64,000 bases of DNA, from positions 47,380,706 to 47,444,705 of the forward strand of contig CM065299.1 of assembly GCA_032871835.1 (NCBI GenBank). The letters run 5' to 3'. Position numbers and translations under genes: made by a program. The DNA is from Dipteronia dyeriana (taxonomy: Eukaryota; Streptophyta; Magnoliopsida; Sapindales; Sapindaceae). Below, piece after piece: positions 48,832-61,790 of the stretch. The notes beneath the pieces were generated by a model. It saw only the letters and a list, made by a program, of their open reading frames with translations. It did not search any database and was not told where the DNA came from. Every line of letters starts with the position of its first letter. Positions within the stretch are counted from its first letter, which is position 1.

Positions 48832-51295
48832 TTTAGTAAAAAACGGTTTAAAAAATGCAAAGGAAGCCTGAGAAAAATGAAATTAGGGTTTGCGTATATA
48901 AAAAAAAAATTCCCTTTATACAACGAGAACCTTAACCCTAGATTAACTGACATATATAAAAGTATCATACCTTTTATTCAAGACGATTGAACAAGTGCCG
49001 AATTTATTCCGCAAAATCTTCCAATCCAATCACGAAAGTGAATCACCTTGGAGTGTGGGCTCCCTTTCTTTATATTGTATTCCTCAGGATGGAGACAAAG
49101 CAAAAATCTTTTCTTTGTTAGTTACAAATATCCTCCAAGAGAAAAATCCAAGAACGTCCGGCCACTTGTGAATTATCAATCAATTTGATTGAAACTCGCG
49201 TGAACCTTGATTCGATGTTGTACACAAAACCCTTTTGATGTAAAGGATATTAGTATACTATCGAATACAAAAACGTTCCCCTTTTTTCTCTACTTGCTGA
49301 ATTCCCACACTAATGCTTAGAGATGATCGAATTTTGTATTGAGTAAAATCAGATTTTTGTCCCTCAAAATTCCTATGATGACCAAATTCTTCTCCTAGAA
49401 AAATTAGCTTGGCAGAAATTCACCTCTAAATCACCTTAGCCATGACCGAAATTCTCTTCCATATATATAGGATCATAAATCCTTTCCTAAGAAGGATTCA
49501 CTAGGTTGGCAAGAATCATTTCCTTAGGTGGATTTATTTGGTAGTTAGAATCCTTATCTAAAAGAAATCTATCCTATCCCATATTGCATATGTGATAACC
49601 GAATTTCTTGTATGTGTTATAGATTAGGAGATTTCAATCTTTCCTAAGAAGGATTACATGATGGACAAGAATCCTATCCTTAGGTAGATTAACTTGGTGG
49701 TTATGAATCCTTTTCAAATAAGAATTCTATCACTAAGTAGTTTTACTTGGTGATCAAGAATTCTTTTCCAAAAAGAATTGTTTCCTACACCAAGACTCCT
49801 AATCCAACTCAATAGTGTATTTGTAACCATATTAAAGACTTCCTAATTTGATTAGATAAATAATTCCTTTTATTTATCTGCTTATCAACTATAGTCTTTA
49901 ACATTAACTATACTACCAACAATTGTATAGTTTTAGCAGACCATCACCTACTAGAAAAAAGATTTTGACTTTTAATTAAATAATTAATTAATTAAAAAAT
50001 TAATTAATTTTTATTTAATTAAATAATAAAATAAAAATAATATATATAAGCTAATCACAATAGCCTTTGCCGCCCATACCTAATATGTAAGGGCCATATA
50101 TTATTTATCGTATTTTATTAAATCCATTGGACCTTAATAAAAAGTCCACATGTGAACTAGACCTATTCTTACAAAAAGAAACAAGTTCACATGCCTTATT
50201 ACAATTCTAGATGGACCCCCATTGGTTCGGTAGAATATATTAAGTGATCCATGCAAGTTTGTGTTGATTGGGGATCTTGGCGAGCTATCTAAATTTAAGC
50301 TCCAATAGACACAACCCAATCACAATCAACAAATGATTCACTTAGGGCCGATCTATTTAATTTTAGTTCATTCCACTAAAGAACTAAAATTGAACTCTTA
50401 AATAAAGTTAGAATAAGTTGATGTTACTCATTCGTACCCTAGACAACCTTATTGTAGAAAGTGTATCCTCATGAAGAATACCAGTAATCGCCAAAAGCTC
50501 ATAGATCGCCACTCTACAAGTTACCATATTTACTCATATGACCACATTATGAACTTGGATATTTTGACTTGTCCAGAAGCCATGTTTCAATAGACATTAT
50601 TGAAAACTTAACGTTAAGATTTAATATCTAATACCTCAAACCATCCATATGATGGTATTCTACTCTCATTCAATAAATGGAGCCATGATGTCCATATCTA
50701 TAAATGAAGTCCTCTATCGATTAACAGTTAAATACCACTAAACTATTGAGGATAGACTATGCTATATAATCGTACTCATTGATAGCTCAAATGATAACAC
50801 TTGTAACCATAAGTCCATTATTTATCTCAGGATTAAGATAGACTCTCAAATTGTCTTCAAATGAAAACTTTTATCCATTGACGGTTCTAGATAAAGTATT
50901 TCATTTTGATTCTATTCAAAGCACCAAGTGCACTAGATTTTTTTGCCCAATGACACCACACTTTGATGATTTTAGACTCATCATAACACATTTGATCCCA
51001 CTCAAATGCTAGCAAAAGAATCTACAACTTTGACAAGATAAATGAGCCCAACCTTCTATCTTAAGGTGTTAATGTTATTCAAGACTTACTAAAGAATTGT
51101 GTCTATCTCATACATATCCAGATGTATGAACAATTCTTCTTTTCTCATAGTCTTTTGACCTTATGATTATTTACGAAAATTATAATAATTAAACTATAAA
51201 TGCTATAAGATTTGTTAAACTAGAAATCACTTTATTCATATGAAAATATTGTTAATTACAATATTACACTCTTGCTATCGAGCATAATCCTAACA
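48832..51295 (-). repeat. Solo LTR of the element-B family
   Basis: 2464 bp, inverted relative to element B; the plus strand ends CATAATCCTAACA. Its other end is eroded (TTTAGTAAAAAACGG for TGTAGGGAAAAACGG). Flanks GAAAC and GAAAA agree with a 5-bp duplication with one mutation, and the satellite phase continues (GATAGAAAC | CACATTGATG). TATA box at 49461-49470 in LTR sense. No internal sequence, so it arose by recombination between the two LTRs of an insertion. Confidence 0.93.
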
Positions 51296-54200
51296 GAAAA
51301 CACATTGATGTTTTATCCAGCGTTAGAGTTGTACCCGACAACCACTAAACCTTAATAAGGGGAACAACTTTTATTTTTTTGAAACAACTGAAACGTCATC
51401 TATAAAGTCAAAGTTGTTCTCGGGAACAAATTCTCGTTCGGAGAAACTTTAAAGTTGATGGAAACCACTTTGACATTCTATACAACGTTAGAGTTGTTCT
51501 CGGGAAAAAATCAACCTTAACAAGGGGAACAACTTTTTTTTTTTTGAAACCACTCTAACGTTATCTATAACGTCAAAGTTTTTCCCGAAACAACTTCTTG
51601 TTAGGAGCAACTTCAACGTTGATGGAAACCATTTTGACGTTCTATCCAACGTTAGAGTTGTTCCCTGGAACCAAACAAACTTAACAAGGGGAAAATCTTT
51701 TATTTTTTGGAAACAACTCTAACGTTATCTACAACGTCAAAGTTGTTCTCCGGAACAACTTCTCGTTGGGAGCAACGTCAACGTTGTTGGAAACCACTTT
51801 GATATTCTATCCAACATTAGAGTTGTTTCCGTAAACCACCTAACCTTAACAACGGAAACAACTTTTACTTTTTAGAAACCACTCTAATGTTATCTATAAT
51901 GTAAAATTTGTTCCCGAGAGAAACTTCTTGTTGGGAGCAACTTCAACGTTGATGGAAACCACTTTGACTTTCTATCCAATGTTAGAGTTGTTCCCGGGAA
52001 CCACCCAACCTTAACGAGGGGAACCACTTTTATTTTTATGGAAACAACTCTAATGTTATCTATAACTTCAAAGTTTTTTCTGAGAGCAACTTCTCGTTGG
52101 GAGCAACTTCAATTTTGATGGAAACCACTTTGACGTTCTACCCAACGTTAGAGTTGTTCCCGGGAACAAATCAAACTTAACAAGGGGAAAATCTTTTATT
52201 TTTTGGAAACAACTCTAACGTTATCTACAACGTCAAAGTTGTTCCCGGGAACAACTTCTTGTTGGGAGCAACGTCAACGTTGTTGGAAACCACTTTGATG
52301 TTCTATCCAACGTTAGAGTTGTTCCAAGGAACCACCAAACCTTAACAACGGGAACAACTTTTATTTTTTAGAAACCACTCTAATGTTAACTATAACGTCA
52401 AATTTGTTCCCGAAAGCAACTTCTCGTTGGGAGCAACTTCAACGTTGATGAAAACCACTTTGACTTTCTATCCAGCGTTAAAGTTGTTCCCGGGAACCAC
52501 CCAACCTTAATGAGGGGAACCACTTTTATTTTTTTGGAAACAACTCTAATGTTATCTATAACATATAAGTTGTTTCCGAGTGCAACTTCTCGTTGGGAGC
52601 AACTTCAATGTTGATGTAAACCACTTTGACCTTCTATCCAACGTTAGAGTTGTTCCCGGGAATCAATCAACCTTAACAAGGGGACAAACTTTTATTTTTT
52701 TGAAACCACTATAAAGTTATCTATAACGTCAAAGTTGTTCCCGAGAACAACTTCTCGATGGGAACAACTTCAACATTTATGGAAACCACTTTGACGTTCT
52801 TTCCAAAGTTAGAGTGTTTCCCAGGAATCACTCAACCGAAACAAAAGGGAACAACTTTTATATTTTGAAAACCGCTCTAACGTTATATATAACGGCTAAG
52901 TTGTTCTTGGAAATAAGTTCTCGTTGCGAGCAACTTCAACGTTGATGGAAACTACTATGATGTTCTATCCAACGTTAGAGTTGTTCCCGGAAACCACTAA
53001 ACCTTAACAAGGGGAACAACTTTAATTCTTTACAAACCACTCTAACGTTATCTATAACATCAAACTTGTTTCCGGGAACAACTTCTCGTTGGAAGCAACT
53101 TCAATATTGATAGTAAACACTTTGACGTTCTATCTAACGTTATAGTTGTTCTCTGGAACCAATGAACCTTAACAAGAGGAAAAACTTTTATTTTTTGGAA
53201 ACCACTTTAACGTTATCTATAATGTCAAAGTTTTTCCCGTGAACAACTTCTCGTTGGGAGCAACTTCAACATTTATGGAAACCACTTTGATGTTCTATCA
53301 AACGTTAAAGTCGTTCCCAGGAACAACTCAACCTTAAAAAGGGGAACAACTTTTACTTTTTGGGATTCACTCTAAAGTTATCTATAACGTCAAATTTGTT
53401 CCGAAGGACAACTTCAATATTGATGGAAACCACTTTGACATTATATCCAACGTTAGAGCTGTTCCCGGGAACCATTCAACCAGAATGAGGGGAACAACTT
53501 TAATTTTTTTAGAAACAACTGTAACGTTGACTATAATTTAAAATTTGTTCCCGAGAGCAAATTCTCGTTGGGAGCAACTTAAACGTTAATGGAAACCAAT
53601 TTTACATTCTATCCAACATTGTAGTTTTTCTTGTGAACCACTCAACCATAACAAGGGGAACAACTTTTATACTTTAGAAACCACTCTAACGTTATCTATA
53701 ACGTCAAAGTTGTTCCCGAGAACAACTTCTAGTTGGTAAAAACTTCAATTTTGATGGAAACAACTTTGACATTCTATCCAAAGTTAGAGTTGTTCCCGGT
53801 AATCACTCAACCATATCATGGGGAACAACTTTTATTTTTTTTGGAAACCACTCTAACGTTACCTATAACGTAAAAGTTTATCCCTATAACAAATTCTCGT
53901 TGGGAGCAACATCAACGTTGACGGAAACCACTTTGACGTTCTATCCAACGTTAGAGTTGTTCCAGGAACCACTCAACCTTAACAAGGGGAATAACTTTAA
54001 TTTTGTGGAAACCACTCTAACGTTATCTATAACATCTAAGTTGTTCCCGGAAACAACTTCTCGTTGGGAGCAACTTCAACGTTGTTAGAAACCACGTTGA
54101 CGTTCTATCCAACGTTAGAGTTGTTTCCAGAAACCAATCAACCTTAAGAAGGGGGGAAATTTTTATTGTAAACAACTCTAACGTTATATATAATGTCAAA

Positions 54201-55682
54201 GTTGTTCCCGAGAACAATTTCTCATTCGGAACAACTTCAACGTTGATTGAAACCACTTTGATGTCCTATCCAACGTTAGAGTTATTATGGGGAACCATGC
54301 AACCTTAACAAGGGGAACGACTTTTATTTTTTGGAAACCACTTTAACATTTATTATAATGTCAAAGATGTTCCCGTGAACAACCTCTCGTCATGAGCAAC
54401 TTCAACGTTAATGGAAACCACTTTGACGCTCTATCCAATGTTAGAATTTTTCTCGGGAACCACTTAATCTAAACAACGGGAACAACTATTATTTTTTGGA
54501 AACCCCTCTAACGTTATTTATAACGTCAAAGTTTTTCCCAAAAACAACTTCATGTTAGGAGCAACTTCAACGTCGATAGAAACCACTTTGACGTTCTATC
54601 CAACGTTAAAGTTGTTCCCGGAACCATTAAACTTTAAGAAGGGGAAACACTTTTATTTTTTAGAAATCACTTTAATGTTATCTACAATGCCAAATTTTTC
54701 CCCGGGAAAAACTTCTCGTTGGGAGCAACTTCAACGTTGATAGAAACCACATTGACGTTCTATCTAACATTAGAGTTGTTCCCAGGAACCAAACAACCTT
54801 CACAAGGGGAATAACTTTTATTTTTCAGAAACAACTCTAAAGTTATCTATAACGTCAAAGTTGAACCCAAGAACAACTTCATGTTGGGAGCAACTTCAAC
54901 GTTGATGGAAACCACTTTGATGTTTTATCCAACGTTAGAGTTGTTCTCGGGAACCACTCAACCATAACAAGGGGAACAATTTTTTTGTTGGAAACCACTC
55001 TAACCTTATCTATAACGTCAAAGTTGTTCCCGAGAATAAGTTCTCGTTGGGAGTAACTTCAACGTCTATTGAAACCACTTTGACGTTCTATCCAATGTTA
55101 GAGTTGCTCCCGGGAACCACTCAACCTTAAAATGTGGAACAACTTTTATTTGTTGGAAACAACATTAATGTTATCTATAAAGTCAAAGTTGTTCCCAATA
55201 ACAACTTCTCGTTCAGAGCAACTTCAACGTTGTTAGAAACCACTTTGACGTTCTATCCAATGTTAGAGTTGTTCCCGGGAACCAATCAACCTTAAGAAGG
55301 GGAATAAACTTTATTTTTTAGAAACAACTCTAACGTTATCTATAATGTCAAAGTTTTTCTTAGGAACAACTTCAATTTGGGAGCAACTTCAATGTTGATG
55401 GAAACCACTTTGACGTTCTATTTAACGTTAGAGTTGTTCCCGTGAACCACTCAACCATAACAAAGTGAACAACTTTTATTTTTTGGAAACAACTCTAACG
55501 TTATCTATAACTTCAAAGTTGTTCCCGAGAACAACCTCGCAATGGGAACAACCTCGATGTTGATTGAAACAACTTTGACGTTTTATCCAACGTTAGAGTT
55601 GTTCCCTAAAATGACTCAACCTTAAAAAAGGGAACAACTTTTATTTTTTGGAATCAACTTAACGTTATCTATACTTTCAAAG
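51296..55682. repeat. 165-bp satellite array, block 5
   Basis: About 26 monomers. Marker 3 (TTCTTTACAAACCAC) is at 53026 and marker 1 at 54468. The near-repeat of 51660-51870 at 52140-52360 (both with GGGGAAAATC and CAACGTTGTTGG) is a local 3-monomer duplication. No coding content. Confidence 0.97.
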
Positions 55683-57440
55683 TGTACGGAAAAACAGGTT
55701 CAAAAGGCTACTTTGACGTTTTATCCAACGTCAGATTTGTTCCCTAACACCAAATTTCCCTTATTTGATGTAGATTAGGAGAGTTTATCTTTTCCTAAGA
55801 AGGATTACTTGATTGACAAGAATCCTATCCTTAGGTAGATTAACTTGGTGGTTATGAATCCTTTTCAAATAAGAATTCTACCACTAAGTAGTTTTACTTG
55901 GTCACCAAGAATCCTTTTTCAAAAAGAATTCTTTCCTACACCAAGACTCCTAATCCAACTCAATAGTGTATTTGTAACCATATTAATGCTTCCTAATTTG
56001 ATTAGATAAATAACTCCTTTTATTTATCTACTTATCAAATATAGTCTTTAACATTAACTATACTACCAACAATAGTATAATTTTAGGAGACCATTTCCTA
56101 TTTGTATAAGATTTTTACTTTAATTAAATAATTAATTCATCAATAAATTAATTAATTCCCATTTAATTAAATAATAAAATAAAAATAATATATTAATGCT
56201 ATTAACCATAGCCTATGCCGCCCATACCTAGTATAAAGGCCATATATTATTTTTCTTATTTTATTAAATCCATTGGACCTTAATAAAAAGTCCACATGTG
56301 AACTAGACCTATTCTTACAAAAATAAACAAGTTCACATGCCTTATTACAATTCTCGATAGATCCCTATTGGTCCGGTAGAATATATTAAGTGATCCATAC
56401 AAGTTCGTGTGGATTGAGGATCTTGGCGGGCTATCTAAATTTAAGCTTCAACAGACACAATCCAATCACAATCAACAAATGATTCACTTAGGCCCAATCC
56501 ATTTAATTTTAGTTCCATTAAAGAACTAAAATTGAACTCTTAAATAAAGATAAAATAAGTTGATGTTACTCATTCGTAACCTAGGCAACCTTATTGGAGA
56601 AAGTGTATCATCGTGAAGAGTACCAGTAATCGCTAAGAGCTCTTTGACCGCCTATAGCTCTCCAAGTTACCATATTTACTCATATGACCACATTTTGAAC
56701 TTGGATATTTTGACTTGTCCAGAAGCCATTTTTTATAGACACTATTGAAAACTTAACGTTAAGATTTAATATCCAATACCTCAAAACATCCATATGATAG
56801 TATTCTACTCTCATTCAATAAATGGAGCCACGATGTCCATATCTATAAATGAAGCCCTCTATCGATTAACAAATGATTACCACCAAACTATCGAGGATAG
56901 ACTATGCTATATAATCGTACTCATTGATAGTTCAAATGGGAACACTTGTAACCATAAGTCCATCATTTATCTCAGAATTGAGATAGACTCTCCGATTGTC
57001 TTCAAATAAAAACTTTATCCATTGACGGTTCTAGATAAAGTATTTCATTTTGATCTTATTCAATGCACCTAGTGCACTAGATTCTTTTTCCAAAGGCACC
57101 ACACTTTGATGATTTTAGACTCATCATAACACATTTGATCCCACTCAAATGCTAGCAAAAGAATCTAGAACTTTGACATGATAAAGATGCCCGACCTTCT
57201 ATCTTAAGTTGTGAATATTTATTCAAGACAAACTAAAGAATTGTGTCTACCTCATACATATCTAGATGTATGAACAATTCTTCTTTTCTCAGTCTTTTGA
57301 CCTTATGATTATTTACGTTTGACAATTATAATAATTAAACTATAAACGCTATAAGATTTGTTAAACTAGAAATCACTTTATTCATATGAAAAAGTGTAAA
57401 TTACAATATTACACTCTTGCTATCGAGCATAATCCTAACA
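55683..57440 (-). repeat. Rearranged solo LTR with a satellite patch inside
   Basis: The outer ends are true LTR ends: 55683-55707 (TGTACGGAAAAACAGG, LTR 3' end inverted) and CATAATCCTAACA at 57440. Both sides have the perfect 5-bp duplication CAAAG (55678-55682 and 57441-57445), in satellite phase. Between 55707 and ~55749, however, lies satellite sequence, and about 750 bp of the LTR are missing compared with 48832-51295. LTR homology resumes near 55750 (CCAAATTTCCC). Confidence 0.9.
55708..55748. repeat. Satellite filler inside the LTR
   Basis: CTACTTTGACGTTTTATCC and then AACGTCAGATTTGTTCCC follow the half-A consensus (CCACTTTGACGTTCTATCC...). About 40 bp sit where ~750 bp of LTR should be. 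Confidence 0.8.
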
Positions 57441-60400
57441 CAAAGTTGTTCCCGGGAACAACATCAACGTTGTTAGAAACCACTTTGACATTCTGTTCAA
57501 CGTTAGAGTTGTTCCCGGGAACCAATCAACCTTAAGAAGGGGAACAAATTTTATTATTTGGAAACCACTCTAACGTTATCGATAATGTCAAAGTTGTTCT
57601 CAGGAACAACATCATTTTGGGAGCAACTTCAACGTTGATGGAAACCACTTTGACATTCTATTTAACGTTAGAGTTGTTCCTGGGAACCACTTAACCTTAA
57701 CATGGGGAACCAATTTTTATTTTTTTGAAACCACTTTAACGTTATCTATAACGTCAATGTTTTTCCTGGGAACAACTTCTCTTCGGAAGCAACTTCAACG
57801 ATGATAAAAATCACTTTGACGTTCTGTCTAACGTTAGAGTTATTCCCAAAAACCAATCAACCTTAAGAAGGGGAACAACTATTATTATTCGGAAACCACT
57901 CAAATGTTATAAATAACGTCAAAGTTATTCACGGGAATAACTTCTCGTTGGGAGCAACTTCAACGTTGATGGAAACCACTTTGAAGTTCTATCCACTCAA
58001 CCTTAGCGAGGGAGACAACATTTATTTTTTTGGAAACAACTCTAACATTATCTATAACGTCAAAGTTGTTCCCAAGAACAACTTCTCGTTGGGAGCAACT
58101 TCAACGTTGATGGAAACCACTTTGACATTTTATCCAACGTTAGAGTTATACCCAGGAAAACCTCAACCCTATCAAGGGGATCAAATTTTATTTTTTTGAG
58201 ACCACTCTAACGTTATCTATAACGTCTAAGTTGTTCCCGTGAACAACTTCTCACTAGGAACAACTTCAACGTTGATGGAAACCACTTTGACGTTCTATCC
58301 AACGTTAGAGTTGTTCCCGAGAACCACTCAACGTTAACGGGGTGGAAACACTTTTATTTTTTATTGAAACCACTCTAAAGTTATCTGTAACGTCAAAGTT
58401 TTTCCTGAGAAAAATTTCTTGTTGGGAGCAATATCAACATTGATGGAAACCACTTTGATGTTCTATCCGACGTTACAGTTGTTCCAAGGAACCACTCAAG
58501 CCAAACAAGAGGGACAACATTTATTTTTTTGAAACCACTCTTACAATAACTATAAGGTCAAAGTTGTTCCCAGAAACAACTTTTCGTTGGGTGCAACTTC
58601 AACGTTGTTGGAAACCAGTTTGACGTTCTATCTAATGTTAGAGTTGTTCCTGGGAACAACTTAACCTTAGGAAGGGGAACAACTTTTATTTTTTGGAAAC
58701 CACTCTATCGTTATCTATAAAGTCAAGGTTGTTCCCTGCGACAACTTCTTGTTGGGAGAAACTTCAAAGTTGATGGAAACCACTTTGACATTCTATACAA
58801 CGTTAGAGTTGTTCTCGGGAACCAATCAACCATAGCAAAGGGAACAACTTTTATTTTTTGGAAACCCTCTAACGTTATCTATAACATCAAAGTTTTTCCC
58901 GAAACAACTTATCATTAGGAGCAACTTCAACGTTGATGGAAACCACTTTGACGTTCTATCCAACGTTAGAGTTGTTCCCGGAAGTCACTCAACCTTAACA
59001 AGGGGACAAAATTTTATTGTTTAGAAACCACTCTAACGTTATCTATAACATCAAAGTTGTTCCCGAGAATAACTTCTCGATGGGAACATCTTCAACATTT
59101 ATGGAAACCACTTTGACGTTCTATCCAAAGTTAGAGTGTTTCTCGGGAATCACTCAACCATAACAAGGGGAACAATTTTTATATTTGAAAACTACTCTAA
59201 CGTTATCTATAACGGTAAAGTTGTTCCCGGAAATAACTTCTCGTTGTGAGCAACTTCAACTTTGATGGAAACTACTATGATGTTCTATCCAACGTTAGAG
59301 TTGTTCCCGGGAACCACTAAACCTTAACAATGGGAAAAACTTTTATTCTTTACAAACCACTCTAACGTTATCTATAACGTCAAAGTTGTTCCTAGGAACA
59401 ACGTTTTGTTAGAAGCAACTTCAGCATTGACAGAAAACACTTTGGCGTACTATCTAACGTTAGAGTTAATCTCGGGAACCAATGAACCTTAACAAGGGGA
59501 ACAACTTTTATTTTTTGGAAACCACTCTAACATTATCTATAACGTTAAAGTTTTTCCCGAGAACAACTTCTCGTTGGGAGCAACTTCAACGTTGATGGAA
59601 ACCACTTTGACGTTCTATCAATCATTAGAGTCGTTCCCATGAACAACTCAACCTTAAAAAGGGGAACAACATTTATTTTTTGGAAAACACTTTTACGTTA
59701 TCTATAACGTCAATTTTTTTCCCGAGAACAACTTCTAATTGGGAGCAACTTCAATGTTGATGGAAACCACTTTGACCTTCTATCCAACGTTAGAGTTGTT
59801 CCGGGGAACCACTCAACCGTAACAAGGGGAAAAAAACCTTTCTTTCTTGGAAACAACTCTAACGTTATTTATAACGTCAAAGTTGTTCCCGATAACAACT
59901 TCTCGTTGGGACTAGCTTCAACAATTATGGAAACCTTTTTTACGTTCTATCCAAAGTTAGAGTTGTTCCCGGGAATCGCTCAACCATAACAAGGGTAACA
60001 ACTTTAATTTTTTTGGAAACCACTTTAACGTTATCTCCCGTCAAAGTTGTTATCGGAAATAACTTCTCGTTAGGAGTAACTTCAACGTTGATGGAAACCA
60101 CTATGATGTTCGATCCGACGTTAGAGTTGTTTCCTGGAACAACTAAACCTTAACAAGGGGAACAACTTTTATTCTTTAGAAACCACTCTAACGTTATCTA
60201 TAACGTCAAAGTAGCTCTCGGGAACAACTTCTCGTTGGAAGCAACTTTAACGTTGATAGAAAACACTTTCATGTTCTATCTAATGTTAGAGTTGTTCCCG
60301 GGAACCAATGAACCTTAACAAGGGGAACAACTTTTATTTTTTGGAAACCATTCTAACGTTATCTATAACGTCAAAGTTGTTCCTGAGAACAACTTCTCGT

Positions 60401-60931
60401 TGAGAGCTACTTCAACGTTTATGGAAACCACTTTGACGTTCTATTCAATGTTAGAGTTGTTCCCAGGAACAACTCAACCTTAAAAAAGGGAACAACTTTT
60501 ATTTTTGGAAACCACTTTGACGTTATCTATAACGTCAAAGTTTTTCTCAGGAACAACTTCTCATTGGGAGCAACTTCAACGTTGGTAGAAACCACTTTGA
60601 CGTTCTATTCAACATTAGAGTTTTTCCTGGGAACCACTCAACCTTAAGATGGGGAACAACTTTTTTTATTTGGAAACCACTCTAACGTTATCTATAACGT
60701 CAAAGTTATTCTCAGGAATAACGTCTCGTTTGGAGCAACTTCAACATTAATGGAAACCACTTTGACATTCTATCCAACGTTAGAGTTGTTCCCGGGAACC
60801 ACTCAACCTTAATGAGGGGAACGACTGTTATTTTTTTTTGCAAACAACTCTAACGTTATCTATAACGTCAAAGTTGTTCCCTGTAGCAAATTCTCGTTGG
60901 GTGCAACTTCAACGTTGATGGAAACCACTTT
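57441..60931. repeat. 165-bp satellite array, block 6
   Basis: About 21 monomers. Marker 2 is at 57987, marker 3 at 59346 with a second close copy (TTCTTTAGAAACC) at 60172. The special monomers after marker 2 (AACGGGGTGGAAACAC at 58337) repeat those at 32685 and 47896. It ends at GGAAACCACTTT, where the next LTR begins. Confidence 0.97.
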
Positions 60932-61522
60932 TGAAAATATTATGTACAAGGTTATACTAAACAACCTAGGGGAGGTGAATAGGTTGTCTCTTACTTTTAA
61001 CAAATCTTTCGAGATTAGTGACAAAACCTTGATAAGCATACAAATTAACATTTAACATGATTGTTATTAGAAAACAATATATTCATGTATGCTCAAATCT
61101 CCACTCTTAGTCTACAAAACATATAACAAGAATCAATGTATCTTATGAACAAATATATTCAATGTAGACAAAATTCCATAAGTTGTACTTAGAGTATTAC
61201 AATGTGATACTTTACAACTTGAATGGAATATCACAAGAAACAAAGTTATCTGACATACACAAACAATATTATGTAAGAAATTCAACTTACATATAAAGTT
61301 CAATCCACATTATTCAAATAACAATTACCAATATAAGAGAGATAGGGATGGAGAAAAGTTGACACAAAATATAACGTGGTAAACCTCCGAAGAGGAAACA
61401 TCCACAAGGTATCAACCACCGACAAACAAAATCCACTAGTTGATAAGAAAAATACAATCTCTCAAGTGACCCCTTCACCTAGAAACTACCCTCATATCCT
61501 ACTCATGAAGATGTCACCCTCA

Positions 61523-61790
61523 TGCTCAACAATTTGAGGCCTCACACCTCTTGTCAAGACTTCCTAGCTCACCCTTCCGGATCCTCACGACCCTAGGCAA
61601 GACTTCTTGCTCAACTATCCGAGTCCTCCTGACTCTAGTCAAGACTTCCTCGCTCACCCTTTTTGATACTCACGGCCCTAGGCAAGACTTCCTTGCTTGA
61701 CAAACCTAGGTCTCCCACCTCTTTCCAAGACTTCCATGCTAAACAACATAGGTCTCACACCTATTGTCAAGACTTCCTTCTCACAAGGCT
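61523..61790. repeat. 43-bp minisatellite inside LTR
   Basis: CAAGACTTCC cores from 61555 to 61768 with the same spacer types as in element A, but fewer units. Confidence 0.85.
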
